From: Hyphomonadaceae bacterium
GTDB taxonomy: Bacteria; Pseudomonadota; Alphaproteobacteria; Rhizobiales; Hyphomicrobiaceae
Assembly: GCA_019747815.1 (NCBI GenBank)
Contig: JAIEQJ010000023.1
Coordinates: 62,001-126,000, forward strand
Reading direction: 5' to 3'
Length of the DNA stretch: 64,000 nt
Shown here: in pieces, positions 27,088 through 35,771 of the stretch
Numbering within the stretch: position 1 is the first letter of the stretch
How the letters are laid out: every line of letters starts with the position of its first letter
Notes under the pieces: generated by a model
What the model was told of the DNA's origin: nothing
The model's database searches: none
Seen by the model: the letters and a program-made list of their open reading frames with translations, nothing else
Made by a program: the position numbers and the translations under genes

Positions 27088-27720
27088 ATGGACGAAATCG
27101 TAACGAGACGGGCGTCGACTGCGACCAAGCGACCTGCTGCACCAAGAAGGCCGTCGCGGGAAGAGGCGGAGAATGCGGTGCGCACCTTGATCGGGTGGGC
27201 CGGCGACGATCCCGACCGCGAGGGCTTGCGGGATACGCCCCGCCGCGTCACCGAAGCCTTCGAGGAATACTTCTCCGGCTATCGGCTCGATGCCGCGGAC
27301 GTTCTCTCCAAGACCTTCGACGAGGCGGGCGGCTATGACGACCTCATCATGCTGCGGGACATTCGCGTCGCGAGCCATTGCGAGCATCACCTGGCACCGT
27401 TTCTGGGCGTGGCGCATGTGGCCTATCTGCCCAACGGCCGCATTCTCGGTATCTCCAAGATTGCGCGCGTGGTCGAGGTCTTCGCCAAGCGCTTGCAGAC
27501 CCAGGAAGCGCTGACGGCACAGATCGCGGACGCGATCGAGAACGCGCTGCAGCCGCGCGGTGTCGCCGTCCTGATCGAGGCCGAGCATCAGTGCATGTCG
27601 ACGCGCGGCGTGCGCCAGCCCGGCGTGAAGACCATCACGACGCGGTTCACCGGCGCCATGGAAGCCGATGCCAGCTATCGCGATCGCTTCCTGCAGATGG
27701 TCCACGGTCAGCGCGGCTAG
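27088..27720 (+). CDS. folE: GTP cyclohydrolase I (type IA)
   Basis: This 210-residue enzyme converts GTP to dihydroneopterin triphosphate, the start of folate and also of queuosine synthesis. Zinc and catalytic residues are visible: Cys in [16 protein letters not shown] with the adjacent histidines, and the second zinc Cys in [37 protein letters not shown] is the conserved long helix. The N-terminal 30 residues are Arg/Lys/Pro-rich and variable. Together with queD, queE, queC and queF in this window it makes a complete route from GTP to preQ1. hisI follows 32 bp downstream. Confidence 0.97.
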   Translation: MDEIVTRRASTATKRPAAPRRPSREEAENAVRTLIGWAGDDPDREGLRDTPRRVTEAFEEYFSGYRLDAADVLSKTFDEAGGYDDLIMLRDIRVASHCEHHLAPFLGVAHVAYLPNGRILGISKIARVVEVFAKRLQTQEALTAQIADAIENALQPRGVAVLIEAEHQCMSTRGVRQPGVKTITTRFTGAMEADASYRDRFLQMVHGQRG

Positions 27721-27752
27721 CTTGCACTCACTCGCGTCCGGAGACCGCTGAC

Positions 27753-28172
27753 ATGGCGCCTGCACCTGTCTTCGCCGAGCGGGGCACAACCCGCGACATC
27801 GAGCACGGTCTGACCTTCCAGCCCAAGTTCGACGGCGACGGGCTGCTCCCGGCCATCGTCACCGATGCCGCCTCGGGCGGGGTGCTGATGTTTGCTTGGA
27901 TGAACGCGGAGGCCCTGGCCCTCACGGTGGAGACGCGCATCGGCCATTTCTGGAGCCGCTCGCGCAACCGGCTTTGGAAGAAGGGCGAGGACAGCGGCAA
28001 CGTGCTCGACGTCGCCGAGATCCTGACGGACTGCGACCAGGACGTCGTCTGGCTCAAGGTGCAGGTGCGGGGCGATGGCGTTGCCTGTCACACCGGCGCC
28101 CGCTCCTGCTTCTATCGCGCACTGCCCCTCGGCACGACGCCCTCGCCGGGGATGCGCCTGACCCCGGCTTAA
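27753..28172 (+). CDS. hisI: Phosphoribosyl-AMP cyclohydrolase
   Basis: This 139-residue enzyme opens the purine ring of phosphoribosyl-AMP in histidine synthesis. Conserved motifs are [12 protein letters not shown] (about 44-55), [18 protein letters not shown] (about 68-85) with substrate-binding residues, the [11 protein letters not shown] metal motif, and the zinc cysteine in [11 protein letters not shown]. It is the monofunctional HisI without a HisE domain. ATG 27753 gives the expected length; the longer frame upstream is not homologous. It is probably co-transcribed with folE, which is not a histidine gene. Confidence 0.96.
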   Translation: MAPAPVFAERGTTRDIEHGLTFQPKFDGDGLLPAIVTDAASGGVLMFAWMNAEALALTVETRIGHFWSRSRNRLWKKGEDSGNVLDVAEILTDCDQDVVWLKVQVRGDGVACHTGARSCFYRALPLGTTPSPGMRLTPA

Positions 28173-28353
28173 TCCTTTTTTGGCTCTGCGCTGTTGCTGA
28201 GGCATCTTCGGGCGCACAGTGCTCGCCGGGGTGGGACGCATCTCAGGCCGGCGTTAACCCGGGCGTAGGTCGAGCTTAATTAGTCGGCATTAGGCTTGCA
28301 GTGGATGGCGGAACCTAAAGAGTTCATGAAGACGTTGTGACACGGGGTGCGTG

Positions 28354-29310
28354 ATGAGCGACTGCAAGATCGGCCTGGCGCTGGGCGGCGGCTCCGCCCG
28401 CGGGTGGTCGCACATCGGTGTCCTCCGCGCGCTCAACGAAGCCGGCATCTATCCCGACATCGTTGCCGGCACATCGATGGGCGCCGTGGTTGGCGGCTGC
28501 TACGTGGCCGGCGAGCTTGATGCCCTAGAGCAGTTCGCCCGCGACTTGACCCGCCGCAGAGTGTTGGGCTTCCTCGATTTCAATCTGTCCGGCTCGGGCT
28601 TGATCCATGGTCAGCGGCTGAGCAATACCCTGGAGGCACGTCTCAAGGGCGTTGCCATCGAATCCCTCAACAAGCGCTTCGTTGCCGTTGCCACCGAGAT
28701 CGGCACCGGCAACGAGACCTGGCTGTCGCGCGGACACATTGTCGATGCCATGCGCGCCTCCTATGCGCTGCCCGGCATCTTCAAGCCGGTGATGATCGAT
28801 GGCCGCTGGCTGTTCGACGGCGCGCTGGTGAACCCCATCCCGGTCTCGGTGTGCCGGGCGCTTGGCGCGCGCTACGTGATTGCCGTCAACGTTAATACCG
28901 ATGTGTGCGGCCGCGGCACGGTCGTGACCCACATGGAGGCCTTGCCCCCGCCCACGCCGGAGCCGGAGCCGGAGGGCGAGCTCAGCCTGCTTGCGCGCAA
29001 CCGCCGCGCCGTCAAGAAGCTGCTGCAGCGCCAGTTCTTCGGCCGCACCGACAATGGCCCCGGCATCTCGCGCGTCATGATGGAGGCCTTCAACATCGTG
29101 CAGGACCGCATCGCGCGCTCGCGGCTCGCCGGCGACCCGCCGGACGCGATCATCGCCCCGCGCCTGCCGGCGTTCGGCCTGTTCGACTTTCATCGCGCGG
29201 ATGCCATGATCCAATGCGGGATTGCGGCCACGATGCGCGAGATCGACGACATCAAGCGCGAGATTGCCTCCCGCCGCCTGTCCGAAGCCCTCCTTGCGCG
29301 CACGGCCTAG
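28354..29310 (+). CDS. Patatin-like phospholipase (RssA/YchK type)
   Basis: This 318-residue hydrolase has the patatin catalytic parts: the oxyanion loop LGGGSARGWSHIG (about residues 9-21), the nucleophile elbow GTSMG (about 40-44), and the aspartate of the DGALVNPIP motif near 152. The family cleaves acyl esters of lipids; this subtype is usually cytoplasmic with unknown natural substrates. A C-terminal extension of about 100 residues (from the Glu/Pro stretch PPPTPEPEPEGE onward) is helical and seen in alphaproteobacterial members. ATG 28354 was chosen over the adjacent GTG at 28351. Confidence 0.9.
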   Translation: MSDCKIGLALGGGSARGWSHIGVLRALNEAGIYPDIVAGTSMGAVVGGCYVAGELDALEQFARDLTRRRVLGFLDFNLSGSGLIHGQRLSNTLEARLKGVAIESLNKRFVAVATEIGTGNETWLSRGHIVDAMRASYALPGIFKPVMIDGRWLFDGALVNPIPVSVCRALGARYVIAVNVNTDVCGRGTVVTHMEALPPPTPEPEPEGELSLLARNRRAVKKLLQRQFFGRTDNGPGISRVMMEAFNIVQDRIARSRLAGDPPDAIIAPRLPAFGLFDFHRADAMIQCGIAATMREIDDIKREIASRRLSEALLARTA

Positions 29311-29328
29311 CCCGGGGACGCAGGCGCC

Positions 29329-29342
29329 TGCGCCCTCCTCCC
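29329..29342. terminator. Palindrome between convergent patatin and CBS genes
   Basis: cgcaggcgcctgcg is a perfect 14-bp palindrome 19 bp after the patatin stop. It could form a small hairpin ending one or both convergent transcripts, but there is no T-tract and almost no loop. Confidence 0.3.
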
Positions 29343-29385
29343 ACAAGCTCGTCGGAGCATTTTTGCGCGGCCGCCGCGGGCAACT

Positions 29386-29817
29386 TTAGCTGTGCGTGAT
29401 GTAGTCGCGCATGGCGGTGGCTTCCATCTCCACCTCGGCCACATGATGCTTGACCACGTCGCCGATGGAAATAATGCCGACGAGCGCACGGTCGGTCACC
29501 ACCGGCAGGTGCCGGAACCGCCGCGCCGTCATCATCGCCATCAGCTCATCAAGCGTGTCGGTCTCCTGACACGTGACGACCTGGCGCGTCATAGTCTCTG
29601 AAACCGGCCGTCCCAGGCACTCCGGCCCTCCTTCGGACAGAGCCCGGATGATGTCGCGCTCGGAGATGATGCCGGCCACCTCGCCACGCATGCCGACCAC
29701 GACAATCGCGCCGATGCGCTTGGCAGCGAGCTTGTTGGCCACGTCCAGCAAGGTCGCGGTCGGGGAAGCCGTCGTAACCGCGCGTCCCTTTTGCCTGAGA
29801 ATCGCAGCCACATTCAT
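29386..29817 (-). CDS. CBS-pair domain protein
   Basis: This 143-residue protein consists of two CBS motifs and nothing else. The first contains LLDVANKLAAKRIGAIVVV and GIISERDIIRAL; the second contains LDELMAMMTARRFRHLPVV and VGIISIGDVVKHHV. Such stand-alone pairs bind adenine nucleotides and act as energy sensors or regulators; the partner is not evident. It is convergent with the patatin gene. The 174 bp upstream of it to the rhomboid stop contain no gene. Confidence 0.9.
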   Translation of the reverse strand: MNVAAILRQKGRAVTTASPTATLLDVANKLAAKRIGAIVVVGMRGEVAGIISERDIIRALSEGGPECLGRPVSETMTRQVVTCQETDTLDELMAMMTARRFRHLPVVTDRALVGIISIGDVVKHHVAEVEMEATAMRDYITHS

Positions 29818-29991
29818 GGGGTCATCCTCCCATTGGCTTGGCCAGCGGGACGAGGTGGTGAGGTCCAGGCCCGGCCTGGTCCGACACTGCCCCCGACCGC
29901 GCTGCCGGTTGCGGTTCAGCCCCCAAGTCTCAGTTCTAGTCTCAGTCTTTAGTTGAATAGTGCGCCGTTTTGGGGCCGGGCTGCAAGGGGC

Positions 29992-30717
29992 TCATTCCAC
30001 GAGCGCAATATCATCGTGAACGGGCGGTGAGCGATCGAAGAAGCCGAATGTCAGCAGTCCCATGTAGAAGCCACCCAGATGCGCCTCCCACGCGATATTC
30101 GCCCCATCCATGAGCCCAGCGGCCCCCACGGCCATGACGGTGTTGAGCACCGTCCAGCCGGCCACCACCAGAAGAATGCGCTTATCGCGCAGGGTTGCTG
30201 CAAGGCTCATGAGCGGCGGGCGGCGCTTCTCGCCGGCCAAGCCCTCGGTGTCGCCGGTCCTCAAGGCTTGAAACAGGAAGCGGATGGCCGCGCCCATTAA
30301 CCCCGAAATCGCCCCCGACGCGCCGACCATCATGCTAAGCGCGCCGGGGCTGAAGGCCGTGTAAACCAACGCACCGGCGATGCCGCACAGAACGAAGAAG
30401 GCGAGAAACCGCGTTGTGCCCACACGCCGCGCCACCGAGGAGCCGAAAGCGAGCAACCATGCCGAGTTGATCGCCAGATGCGTCAGATCACCGTGCACGA
30501 AGATATGCGTCACAAACTGCGTGACAACCGCCGCGTCGCCTCCGGGCAGCGCCTGCGCCATGCCGCTCAGGCGCGCGGGAATGAATGCCAGCAAGATCGT
30601 GAGCCAGGCGCCCAACTCCCCGGGCAGGAGGGTGCGCACCACATGCACCACGACGAAGCTGCCGATGAGCGCGACCACGGCGCCGGGCACGTTGAAGATC
30701 GGTTCGCGTTGGCTCAT
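29992..30717 (-). CDS. Rhomboid family intramembrane serine protease
   Basis: This 241-residue protein has about six transmembrane helices. The catalytic serine is in VGASGAISGLMGA (about residue 133) and the catalytic histidine in AWEAHLGGFYMG (about 218), with HIFVHGDLTHLAINSAWLLAFG as the helix-2 region carrying the conserved HxxxxHxxxN pattern. It is therefore probably an active protease that cuts membrane proteins; substrates are unknown. ATG 30717 begins MSQREPIFNVPG, the family start; 116 upstream residues of open frame are not homologous. Confidence 0.92.
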   Translation of the reverse strand: MSQREPIFNVPGAVVALIGSFVVVHVVRTLLPGELGAWLTILLAFIPARLSGMAQALPGGDAAVVTQFVTHIFVHGDLTHLAINSAWLLAFGSSVARRVGTTRFLAFFVLCGIAGALVYTAFSPGALSMMVGASGAISGLMGAAIRFLFQALRTGDTEGLAGEKRRPPLMSLAATLRDKRILLVVAGWTVLNTVMAVGAAGLMDGANIAWEAHLGGFYMGLLTFGFFDRSPPVHDDIALVE

Positions 30718-30971
30718 GAGGCGGCAGGCTCCGGCTTTTGCCCGCGCCCGCTTACACAGGCCTCTTACGGCTGGCAACCCTAACGGCAGTCTGCCGGCAC
30801 CTTGAGCCTTGCCGGTGCCCCTGCGCCGGCCCTCATGGCACGAACAGTGCTCACCGGATAGCTCGAGCCGGGCTTGGGGGCTGCCGTGTGTCGTTTCGGC
30901 ACAAGTCCCCAGCCACGGTGGAGAACAAAAGGGGCACCCCGAGGTGCCGGGCTTGAGAGCGTGCATCCGGA

Positions 30972-31598
30972 ATGAAGCAGAGAACCATCCAAACGCTGTA
31001 TGCCTACTGGAACGATGTCCGGGCTGGGCGCATTGCGCCTCGTCGCCTAGAAATCGAGCCGTCACGCATCGGCTCGATCCTGCCGGAAACGTTCATGCTC
31101 GAGCGCGCGGCTCCCGCCAACTATCAGTTCCGGCTGGCCGGCACGCGGTTGTGCGAGATATTCGGAACAGAGCTGCGCGGCGCGAACATGCTCGCGGCAT
31201 GGACCGGGTCGGATCGCGCTGCAATCGCCGCCGACCTGGCATCGACGTGCGCGCAAGGCGCGGCCACGCTGCTCAACGTCGAGGCCGAAGCCGACACGAC
31301 ACGACGCATTCGGCTTGAGATCATCATGCTTCCGCTCATGCACGCCAACAACACCATGGACCGCGTGATCGGTGCCATGAGCGCTCTGACCTCGCCGCAT
31401 TGGCTAGGCTACGAGCCCGTGACGATCAAGCGTCTGATCGACCACACTCTGATCTGGCCGGATGGACGACCACGCTTGCTCATCGAGCGCACGGGGCGGG
31501 AAGCGCCATTCCGGGCATCACCGCCACCCGTGGTGCGCATGGTCAAGAGCGAGCGGCGCCTCTTTCGCGTGTTCGACGGCGGCCGCGGCAAGGCGTGA
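30972..31598 (+). CDS. PAS-domain protein (PAS_5 type)
   Basis: This 208-residue protein has a PAS-like domain of the alphaproteobacterial PAS_5 type: LYAYWNDVRAGRIAPRRLEIEPSRIGSILPE split over the first 40 residues, then YQFRLAGTRLCEIFGTELRG and IRLEIIMLPL. There is no kinase, GGDEF or HTH output domain, so it would act as a sensor module for a partner, or by protein contact. The C-terminal 60 residues are Arg/Pro-rich. It precedes a PilZ gene and a LapG-like protease gene, which suggests a signalling neighbourhood. Confidence 0.82.
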   Translation: MKQRTIQTLYAYWNDVRAGRIAPRRLEIEPSRIGSILPETFMLERAAPANYQFRLAGTRLCEIFGTELRGANMLAAWTGSDRAAIAADLASTCAQGAATLLNVEAEADTTRRIRLEIIMLPLMHANNTMDRVIGAMSALTSPHWLGYEPVTIKRLIDHTLIWPDGRPRLLIERTGREAPFRASPPPVVRMVKSERRLFRVFDGGRGKA

Positions 31599-31809
31599 GC
31601 GGCCCAGCGGATAAGGCGGCCGCCATAGGTTTACGAAATGTTGTCGCGACCAATTCCCAAACGGGCGCACGAGTTCAACCTTCCTTAAGGCCCTGCCTGC
31701 CATAGTGGCTTTTCACCCACGACCGCATGTGCTCCCGGACGGCTTGCGGGATCACAGCAGCATTCGCAACCCGCGGGGCAGGTTCGCCCCGAAGAGCGCG
31801 CAGATCTCG

Positions 31810-32448
31810 ATGTCCGGCATTCCTACGACGACATTTGCACGCCGATCCCAGGGCCTGCTGACGCGTGTCGTCCCCGACCGCCGCCGCCACAAGCGGATTG
31901 CAGTCGAGTTGCTGGGGCGTTTCATGCGCGAGAACAAGCAGGAGCACGCCTGCAAGCTGATCGACATCTCGGCGGGCGGAGCTGCCGTGCGGCCCATGTC
32001 CACGGTCGCCGTGGAGATCGGCGAGCGCGTGGTGGCCTTCTTCGATCATATCGGCGGCATTGAAGGCACCGTGGTGCGTACCTTCGAAGGCGGCTTTGCC
32101 TTCAAGCTGGCCGCCACCCAGCACAAGCGCGAGAAGCTGGCAGCGACGTTGACCTGGCTCGCCAACCGCGCCGAGCTCGACGGCGCCGAAGAGCGTCGCC
32201 ACGAGCGCATCATACCCAAGGGCGGGCGCCAGCAGCTGCAACTGGCCGAGGGCATCATCCTCGAGTGCCAAGTGCTCGATATCTCGGTCTCCGGCGCATC
32301 CATCGGCACGCCGGCGCGGCCGGAGCTTGGCACGGAAGTCACCCTCGGCAAGCTGCGGGCGCGCGTCGTCCGCCATCACGCCCAAGGCTTCGGCGTGCAG
32401 TTCATCGATAGTCAAAATCAGACGGCGCTGCGTCGGCAGTTCGGTTAA
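31810..32448 (+). CDS. Tandem PilZ-domain protein
   Basis: This 212-residue protein contains two PilZ units. The first has RRRHKRIAVELLGRF and DISAGGAAVRP, the second EERRHERI and DISVSGASIGTP. Both retain the Arg-rich element and the D-x-S-x-x-G motif that bind cyclic di-GMP. ATG 31810 is chosen; the frame is open to a GTG at 31705, but that N-terminus looks non-coding. There is no transmembrane segment, so it should be a cytoplasmic c-di-GMP receptor. It lies upstream of a LapG-like protease on the same strand. Confidence 0.85.
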   Translation: MSGIPTTTFARRSQGLLTRVVPDRRRHKRIAVELLGRFMRENKQEHACKLIDISAGGAAVRPMSTVAVEIGERVVAFFDHIGGIEGTVVRTFEGGFAFKLAATQHKREKLAATLTWLANRAELDGAEERRHERIIPKGGRQQLQLAEGIILECQVLDISVSGASIGTPARPELGTEVTLGKLRARVVRHHAQGFGVQFIDSQNQTALRRQFG

Positions 32449-32576
32449 CGACACATGAGCAGGGCAACCACAGTTCGACACAACTCAGCGCAAAACCTGC
32501 ATCGAATTGCGCGGCGGCCGCTCAGCCAACTTGAAAAGCTGTTCGATATGTTTGTTGCGGGCAGTTGAGGGCGAGC

Positions 32577-33224
32577 ATGAGACGGGGCACCATCGTTGCG
32601 GTTGGTTGGGCAGGCCTGCTGATGCTTTCAGGCGCAGCGCTGGCAAACCCCTCATCCGGGATCAAGGGGCAGGACTATGCCTCCCCGTTCATGCGGGTGT
32701 TCGGCCTGACGCAGCCGCCATACGGCTTCGTGAATTTCTGCGAACGCACGCCGCAGCACTGCGCGCAAGGCCCGCAGGAGGATCAGCGCTTCTTCGCGTC
32801 ACCAGCACGCTTTGCCGAGCTCGACGCCATCAACCGGACCGTCAACCGCGAGATCGAGCCCGTGACCGACATCGAGCTTTACGGTGTCACGGACTATTGG
32901 ACCATTCCGACCACCAAGGGCGACTGTGAGGACTACGTCCTGTTGAAGCGCAAATACTTGATGGAGCTCGGCTGGCCGGCGAGCGCACTGCTGATCACGG
33001 TGGTGCGCGACGAACGGGGCGAGGGACATGCCATCCTCACCGCCCGCACCATGCAGGGTGATTTCATCCTCGACAACAAGACCGACGAGATCAAGGTCTG
33101 GCATCGCACGCGCTATGACTACGTCATGCGCCAGTCCTACCTCAACCCGCGGGTGTGGATGTCGCTCGACCCCAAGGAAATGGATGCGTCGCTGCCGTCC
33201 GCCGGCGTGCGCAGGTCGCGCTGA
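32577..33224 (+). CDS. Periplasmic transglutaminase-like cysteine protease (BTLCP, LapG-like)
   Basis: This 215-residue secreted protein has a signal peptide (GTIVAVGWAGLLMLSGAALAN) and a bacterial transglutaminase-like cysteine proteinase domain. The triad is visible as Cys in TTKGDCEDYVLLKRKYL (about residue 118), His in GEGHAILTARTM (about 147), and Asp in FILDNKTDEI (about 161). LapG of this family cleaves surface adhesins under c-di-GMP control. ATG 32577 follows a gagggcgag site. Neither a LapA-type adhesin nor a LapD inner-membrane receptor is in the window. Confidence 0.87.
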   Translation: MRRGTIVAVGWAGLLMLSGAALANPSSGIKGQDYASPFMRVFGLTQPPYGFVNFCERTPQHCAQGPQEDQRFFASPARFAELDAINRTVNREIEPVTDIELYGVTDYWTIPTTKGDCEDYVLLKRKYLMELGWPASALLITVVRDERGEGHAILTARTMQGDFILDNKTDEIKVWHRTRYDYVMRQSYLNPRVWMSLDPKEMDASLPSAGVRRSR

Positions 33225-33254
33225 GCCTCAGGCGAAGGGGGCCGCCGGCCGGCA

Positions 33255-33788
33255 CTAGCCGACCTGCGGCTTGAGGGCGCGCGCGTAGTCCTGCCATCGC
33301 TTGACGTAGAGCTCCACGCCCCACCGCATCCGCTCCAACTCTGCCTCCCTGACCTGGCGCACGATCCTGCCCGGCGAGCCGAACACGACCGACCGGGGCG
33401 GAATCTCCTTGCCTTCCGGAATGAGGGCGCCGGCGCCGATCAGGCAATCCTCACCGATCTTCGCGCCGTTGAGCACGATGGCCCCGATGCCGATCAGCGC
33501 GCCGCGTCCGATGCTGCAGCCATGCAGCATCACCATGTGGCCGATGGTGGCCTCGGGCCCGATCGTCAGCGGGAAGCCCGGGTCCGTGTGCAGCACGCAT
33601 CCGTCCTGCACATTGCTCCTGGCGCCGATCACGATCGGCTCGTTGTCGCCGCGCGCCACCGTATTGAACCAGACGCTGGCCCCTTCCTCGACGGTGACCT
33701 TGCCGACGAGAACCGCGTTGTCGGCCACCCAGAAGCGGCCATTGGCGGGCACCGCGACGCGGTGACCGTCAAGATCGTAAAGCGCCAT
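33255..33788 (-). CDS. Gamma-class carbonic anhydrase family protein
   Basis: This 177-residue protein is a left-handed beta-helix trimer-former. The hexapeptide repeats run from SVWFNTVARGDNEPIVIG through VMLHGCSIGRGALIGIGAIV. The metal histidines expected of the family are in CVLHTDPGF, ATIGHMVMLHG. Such proteins (YrdA/PaaY/CaiE-like) may hydrate CO2 or hydrolyse thioesters; activity of this one cannot be decided. It is convergent with the LapG-like gene. 18 bp separates its start from the DUF3126 stop, so the two may be co-transcribed with cysE. Confidence 0.93.
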   Translation of the reverse strand: MALYDLDGHRVAVPANGRFWVADNAVLVGKVTVEEGASVWFNTVARGDNEPIVIGARSNVQDGCVLHTDPGFPLTIGPEATIGHMVMLHGCSIGRGALIGIGAIVLNGAKIGEDCLIGAGALIPEGKEIPPRSVVFGSPGRIVRQVREAELERMRWGVELYVKRWQDYARALKPQVG

Positions 33789-33806
33789 GAAAACCAGTCT
33801 CCGCGA

Positions 33807-34022
33807 TCAGGCGTCCTCGAGATCCATCTCGAGAATGGCCATCTGGAACTGGTAGCAGAGCTCACCGTCCTCGTTGTCGACGGTCAGCGTGCCGACGAAA
33901 TCATCGCCGACATAGACCTCAGCCGAGTCCTTGATCTTCGGCCGAGCCCGCACCGACAACGTCTTGGCGCCGAACACCTTGCGCAAATACGTTTGCACTC
34001 GCACCATTTCCCGAGGGTTCAC
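33807..34022 (-). CDS. DUF3126 family protein
   Basis: This 71-residue acidic protein belongs to the small family found beside cysE in alphaproteobacteria. It contains VQTYLRKVFGAKTLSVRARP, then DSAEVYVGDDFVGTLTVDNEDGE split across the centre, and ends MAILEMDLEDA. The GTG at 34022 has an aaggaaagg site upstream; the ATG at 34007 is an alternative. There is no signal peptide. Its function is unknown; the constant gene order hints at a link with cysteine synthesis. Confidence 0.88.
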   Translation of the reverse strand: MNPREMVRVQTYLRKVFGAKTLSVRARPKIKDSAEVYVGDDFVGTLTVDNEDGELCYQFQMAILEMDLEDA

Positions 34023-34056
34023 AACAAACCTTTCCTTTCCATTAGGCAGCGATCAC

Positions 34057-34899
34057 CTAGCCGCAGCCGCAACCGCAATCGTCGGGCGCCAAACGCTGAT
34101 CCATCGCGCGGGCGGGCTCGGGGCAGCCGGCAGGACCGACCACCTTGGCCGGCACGCCCGCTACCGTCGTCTCGCGCGGCACATCCTTCAGAACGACGCT
34201 GCCCGAAGCAATGCGGCTGCAATCGCCGACCTTGATGTTGCCGAGCACCTTGGCGCCCGCACCAATCATCACGTTTGCGCCGATTTTGGGATGCCGGTCG
34301 CCCGTCTCCTTGCCGGTGCCGCCGAGCGTGACGCCCTGCAGCAGCGAGCAGTTGTCGCCGATCGTCGCCGTTTCGCCGATGACGATGCCGGTGCCGTGAT
34401 CGAGCATGATGCCGATGCCGATCCTGGCGGCCGGATTGATGTCGACACCGAAAATGCGCGAGCTCTGGCTTTGCAGATAGAGCGCAAAGTCGCGCCGGCC
34501 CAGCTTCAGCAGCTCATGGGCGAAGCGATACGTGACGAGCGCGTGGAAGCCCTTGAAGTAGAGCAGCGGCTCGATGTAGCGGCTGCAGGCCGGATCGCGG
34601 TCGTAGACCGCCGCGAGATCGGCCCGAAAGGCGCGGCCAAGCTCGGGCTGATCCTGCAGGACCTGAGCAAAGGTCTGTCCGATCAACCCCGCATCCACGT
34701 CGGAATGGTTGAGGCGTTGGGCCAGGCGATGGCAAACGGCGTCCTCCAGCCGCTCCTGGCTCAGGATTGTTGCATAGAGAAAGCCGCCCAGGGCGGGCTC
34801 GCTGCGCGCCGCCTCCTCCGCCTCTCGCCGGACTTCCTGCCAGATCGGATCAACGGTGGCGACGCTGGCTCTCGATGTGGTTTGCGATGTGCGGGCCAT
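34057..34899 (-). CDS. cysE: Serine O-acetyltransferase
   Basis: This 280-residue enzyme makes O-acetylserine from serine and acetyl-CoA for cysteine synthesis. The N-terminal helical domain includes DPIWQEVRREAEEAARSEP, and the left-handed beta-helix holds the catalytic pattern LDHGTGIVIGETA (His and Asp) and GGTGKETGDRHPKIG. The C-terminus extends beyond the usual CysE end into a segment with DDCGCGCG, four residues of which are Cys-Gly repeats. In related enzymes the C-terminal tail takes part in feedback control and binding CysK, so this tail may matter. Confidence 0.96.
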   Translation of the reverse strand: MARTSQTTSRASVATVDPIWQEVRREAEEAARSEPALGGFLYATILSQERLEDAVCHRLAQRLNHSDVDAGLIGQTFAQVLQDQPELGRAFRADLAAVYDRDPACSRYIEPLLYFKGFHALVTYRFAHELLKLGRRDFALYLQSQSSRIFGVDINPAARIGIGIMLDHGTGIVIGETATIGDNCSLLQGVTLGGTGKETGDRHPKIGANVMIGAGAKVLGNIKVGDCSRIASGSVVLKDVPRETTVAGVPAKVVGPAGCPEPARAMDQRLAPDDCGCGCG

Positions 34900-35123
34900 G
34901 CTTCTCTCCTGGGCGGTTCAGGCCGGAGCTGCGCTCCTGCATCAGGCGTAGCACTCGCCCAAGCAGGTAATGAGACCCAAGGGCCAAGTCAATCTGGGCC
35001 CAGGACGCCAATCTGCCGCCATGGCATCCCCGCCCAGCCACCCGGCCACGCAGCGCCCGGACGCAGCCCCCGATAATCGGGAACCGGCCGTTTCCCAGCA
35101 AGAGTTGCAGCAGCAATTTCGCC

Positions 35124-35453
35124 CTAGGTGTTGCGTTCGGCCTCGATCTGGGCCACCGCCTTGGCCAGAAATTCCGCCATGGCCTTGTGCAATTCCGCGT
35201 CGGGCACCCCCACCGCCTTGGCGTCGAAATCCGCCCGGATTTTCTGGAAAACGTCCTGATCACCCTTGGAGGCCAGGTCAGCCTTCCGCACCGCCTTGAT
35301 GTAGTCCTCGACCGCCGAGCCTGACAGGCCCAGCTTTCCCGCAGCCCACTCGCCGATCAGCTTGTTGCGGCGCTGCTCGGACTTGAATTTCAGCTCCTCG
35401 TCGAGCGCAAACCGCTTCTCGAAGGATTTCTCGCGATCATCGAAGGTGGTCAT
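35124..35453 (-). CDS. ATPase inhibitor subunit zeta (DUF1476)
   Basis: This 109-residue helical protein starts MTTFDDREKSFEKRFALDEE, the hallmark of DUF1476. In Paracoccus denitrificans the family member is the zeta subunit, which inserts its N-terminal helix into F1 to block ATP hydrolysis. The inhibitory N-terminal segment is intact here. It is divergent from purC with 318 bp between starts. There are no other ATP synthase genes in the window, so its assignment rests on sequence alone. Confidence 0.92.
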   Translation of the reverse strand: MTTFDDREKSFEKRFALDEELKFKSEQRRNKLIGEWAAGKLGLSGSAVEDYIKAVRKADLASKGDQDVFQKIRADFDAKAVGVPDAELHKAMAEFLAKAVAQIEAERNT

Positions 35454-35771
35454 CAGGGTCTCCCATCGGGCCTTGCGTGTTCCCGAAGTGTTCTATAAAG
35501 ATGCTGCGTATGGCCGTTTCAGGGCCGTCATACCCTGAGGTCGCCGGCGAGATCAACCGATGGCTCTCGGGCGGCCGGGTTGTGGAGGCCTTCCGGCGGT
35601 CCACATTGTTTCCGACCCGGCCATCGGCTAGTGTCGACGGCACAAATTCCGATGCGGTCCGGACGTTGTTACGCGTTGCAGCGAGAGACTAACGCGCTGC
35701 AAAGGAAGGGGAACGGGCGTCCGGAGCACCGCTCCAGCACACAATAAGTTCGATCGTGGGGACAAGCAGGA
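35454..35771. other. Divergent gap between the zeta inhibitor and purC
   Basis: This 318-bp region has no gene. It should contain the promoters of both neighbours. An 8-bp inverted repeat near its purC end is listed separately. Confidence 0.5.
35676..35702. promoter_or_regulatory. Inverted repeat in the purC leader
   Basis: ttgcagcg (35676-35683) and cgctgcaa (35695-35702) are exact reverse complements with an 11-base spacer, 70 bp before the purC ATG. It may be an operator or a small hairpin in the transcript; no T-tract follows. Confidence 0.35.

Noticed and set aside
28351-28353. GTG start for the patatin gene
   Set aside because: It lies directly before an ATG with the same spacing to upstream bases; the ATG is the simpler choice.
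30780-30992. Minus-strand 70-residue frame upstream of the rhomboid gene
   Set aside because: Its composition is not protein-like and it overlaps the start of the PAS gene; the 254-bp gap is better read as promoter space.
31705-31809. Longer N-terminus for the PilZ protein from a GTG
   Set aside because: The extra 35 residues are His/Pro/Arg-rich and unlike PilZ proteins, and the ATG at 31810 gives a sensible start.
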